Part shown: positions 6,440 through 7,683 of the stretch, one piece after another
How the letters are laid out: the number at the start of each line of letters is the position of its first letter
How positions within the stretch are numbered: position 1 is the stretch's first letter
Notes under the pieces: model-generated
Databases searched by the model: none
Told to the model about the DNA's origin: nothing
The model's input: only the letters and a program-made list of their open reading frames with translations
NCBI GenBank assembly: GCA_030055545.1
Contig: JASFYK010000042.1
Location: forward strand, 1-7,683
Reading direction: 5' to 3'
DNA length: 7,683 nt
Source of the DNA: Thermoproteota archaeon
Lineage (GTDB): Archaea; Thermoproteota; Methanomethylicia; Methanomethylicales; Methanomethylicaceae
Translations under genes and position numbers: made by a program

Positions 6440-7468
6440 TCATTTCCCAAGTATCGTCTCTACGATTCTATTGGTTAGCTGCTCCAGGCTTTCTAGGCTT
6501 TCAACTCCCTCGACTTTCTCTTCGGTGGGCTCCTTGGTGAACGAGAGGATTTTTATCTCCCGCTCGATTCCAAGCTTTTTCATTGCAGCAGCATAGCCCT
6601 GCACTCTTCGAAAGGTATCGCCTATGAACCACCTGGAGTTCCCTGGAGAGGCAATGAACGGACCGGTCGGGGAGATACAAGCCACAGCTCCGAGAGGCTC
6701 TATTGTAGGCAAGAACCTAGATCTCTTGGCGCCGAATCCCATGGTGGAGGCTAGATCCACAAAAGCCATAAGGGCGGCCTTCACCCTTTCATTGCGTTGC
6801 GCCTCGAGCTCCTTTTCTTTATCAGACGGATTGCCAAAACAGGTCGAGACCTTCGATATGCCGTCTAAATCTAGGTTGAAGGTGAAGGTATACACTGCCG
6901 AGCCGACCTCGACATTGTAAGGAATCTGCGGACGCGCCTCGCCCAGCTGTCCCTTCTTCATCTCTGAAACCGCGTGGCGGACATGGAACTGCGCCTCCAA
7001 AGCCGAAGCGTTCACTTCTTCCAAAGCCGGGATCATATATCCTACTTGGAAGCGAGAAGTTCTTTTGATCGGTTTATCCTCTGCATATAGGAAGCCGCCG
7101 ATGTCACAGACGATATCTTTGAGTATTATCTCGCTCTCGGCTCTCCTCAAGTCATCTATGTCTTTCGGGGGCGTCACGCCTTCCTCTTCCAAGAACTTGT
7201 TGTCTGTGAACTTGATGAACTCGCCCCTCGAAGAGTATTTTCCGACGGGGAGCCCCATCTCCTTTGCCCTCTTCACCAGCAACTCTTGGTATGCATGGCC
7301 TATGGATTCCCCGGAGACTGCTGGGACGTACCTGATGGTGTAGCCGCCAGGCTCGCTGACGACTATTGGTACGGTTCTGTGCCTGGAGAGATTCCCTATT
7401 GATTCTATTCCGTTTAGGCTCTCAACATTTACTAACAGCCTGAAAGATGTGCTCAGAAACCCCTTCAT
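6440..7468 (-). CDS. cas7: Cas7a/Csa2, crRNA-coating backbone subunit
   Basis: Cas7 (Csa2, DevR-type) polymerises along the crRNA to form the backbone of the type I-A complex. The 342-residue length is close to that of characterised Csa2 proteins, with a few extra residues. Family hallmarks are the N-terminal strand leading into VESLNGIESIGNLSRHR (about 15-31), the central strand YTFTFNLDLDGIS (193-205), and FGAKRSRFLPTIEPLGA (245-261) near the end of the RRM-like fold. A charged C-terminal stretch follows residue 310. ATG at 7468 overlaps the csa5 stop in an ATGA arrangement, with GAGGTG 5 bases upstream, so the two are probably translationally coupled. As the most abundant subunit it fits an early place in the operon with an ATG start and a good ribosome binding site. 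Confidence 0.95.
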   Translation of the reverse strand: MKGFLSTSFRLLVNVESLNGIESIGNLSRHRTVPIVVSEPGGYTIRYVPAVSGESIGHAYQELLVKRAKEMGLPVGKYSSRGEFIKFTDNKFLEEEGVTPPKDIDDLRRAESEIILKDIVCDIGGFLYAEDKPIKRTSRFQVGYMIPALEEVNASALEAQFHVRHAVSEMKKGQLGEARPQIPYNVEVGSAVYTFTFNLDLDGISKVSTCFGNPSDKEKELEAQRNERVKAALMAFVDLASTMGFGAKRSRFLPTIEPLGAVACISPTGPFIASPGNSRWFIGDTFRRVQGYAAAMKKLGIEREIKILSFTKEPTEEKVEGVESLESLEQLTNRIVETILGK

Positions 7469-7683
7469 TGTCCCACCTCACCCAGTTGTGCTCTAGCTGA
7501 AAGATACATTGCTAGGGACGCCAAAGACCTCGCAATATGTGGATTCTTCTCCACATCCTCCAAAAAAAGCTCAATTTCTGAAGTTTCAGCCAAGTCTCCG
7601 TCGATGAAAAATTTTTTCCCGTCATCCCTGACGACTTTAATTCCGATTTTATTGTTTTCTTTATGAGGACTAATTTTTGGCGT
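7465..7683 (-). CDS. csa5: Csa5 (Cas11a) small subunit, 5' end missing
   Basis: The minus strand is open from the right edge to TGA at 7465-7467, giving the last 72 residues of a small protein whose start lies outside the window. The stretch has two short strands (KIGIKVVRDDGKKFFIDGD) and then a long helical end with E-I-E-L-F-L-E-D-V and A-R-S-L-A-S-L-A-M-Y-L-S-A-R. Its position directly before csa2, with a 4-base ATGA overlap, is the usual place of csa5 in type I-A loci. Csa5 is the small subunit that lines the belly of the complex and helps stabilise the R-loop. The identification comes mostly from position, with small size and helical end agreeing, since the family is poorly conserved. 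Base composition over 7561-7680 is about 36% G+C by my count, lower than several parts of the operon. Confidence 0.82.
   Translation of the reverse strand, partial: TPKISPHKENNKIGIKVVRDDGKKFFIDGDLAETSEIELFLEDVEKNPHIARSLASLAMYLSARAQLGEVGQ
7474..7479 (-). promoter_or_regulatory. Ribosome binding site of cas7
   Basis: GAGGTG on the minus strand lies within the final csa5 codons, 5 bases before the ATG at 7468. It supports this start and coupled translation with csa5. Confidence 0.65.

Overview
The window carries a near-complete archaeal type I-A CRISPR-Cas interference operon on the minus strand, with a separate RAMP-like gene facing it on the plus strand. The organism is most likely an archaeon and plausibly a thermophile. 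The reasons are the I-A gene set (a separate Csa5 small subunit, Cas3 split into helicase and HD nuclease, and Cas8a2/Csa4), short genes with few or no gaps, AGG/AGA-rich arginine codons, GGAGG-type ribosome binding sites and TTG starts. I cannot name a lineage from the sequence.

Layout from left to right. The last 17 codons of an unidentified plus-strand gene end at 56. A 144-base gap (57-200) follows and contains a compact three-stem fold at 137-185. A solitary 255-residue RAMP-like protein lies at 201-968 (+). A 137-base gap (969-1105) between convergent genes holds a GAAA-loop hairpin, a 9-bp inverted repeat and a palindrome. From 1106 to the right edge everything is on the minus strand. 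In transcription order, which is right to left, the genes are csa5 (cut by the right edge), cas7/csa2, cas5a, cas3' (helicase), cas3'' (HD nuclease), cas8a2/csa4 and cas6. Neighbouring genes overlap by 4, 11 and 8 bases or are separated by 21, 6 and 34 bases, so they look like one transcription unit. Its promoter must lie beyond 7683.

The genes fit together as the known type I-A effector. Cas6 cuts the CRISPR transcript into crRNAs. Cas7 coats the guide, Cas5a caps the 5' handle, Csa5 and Cas8a2 supply the small and large subunits, and Cas3' with Cas3'' unwinds and degrades the target. All signature motifs that I can check are intact: the helicase motifs of Cas3', the HD residues of Cas3'' and the glycine-rich loop of Cas6. 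The operon therefore looks functional rather than decayed.

No CRISPR array, cas1, cas2, cas4 or csa3 regulator is present, so adaptation genes and array must be elsewhere. The least explained parts are the lone RAMP-like gene with no Cas10 or other type III partner in view, and the folded element just upstream of it.
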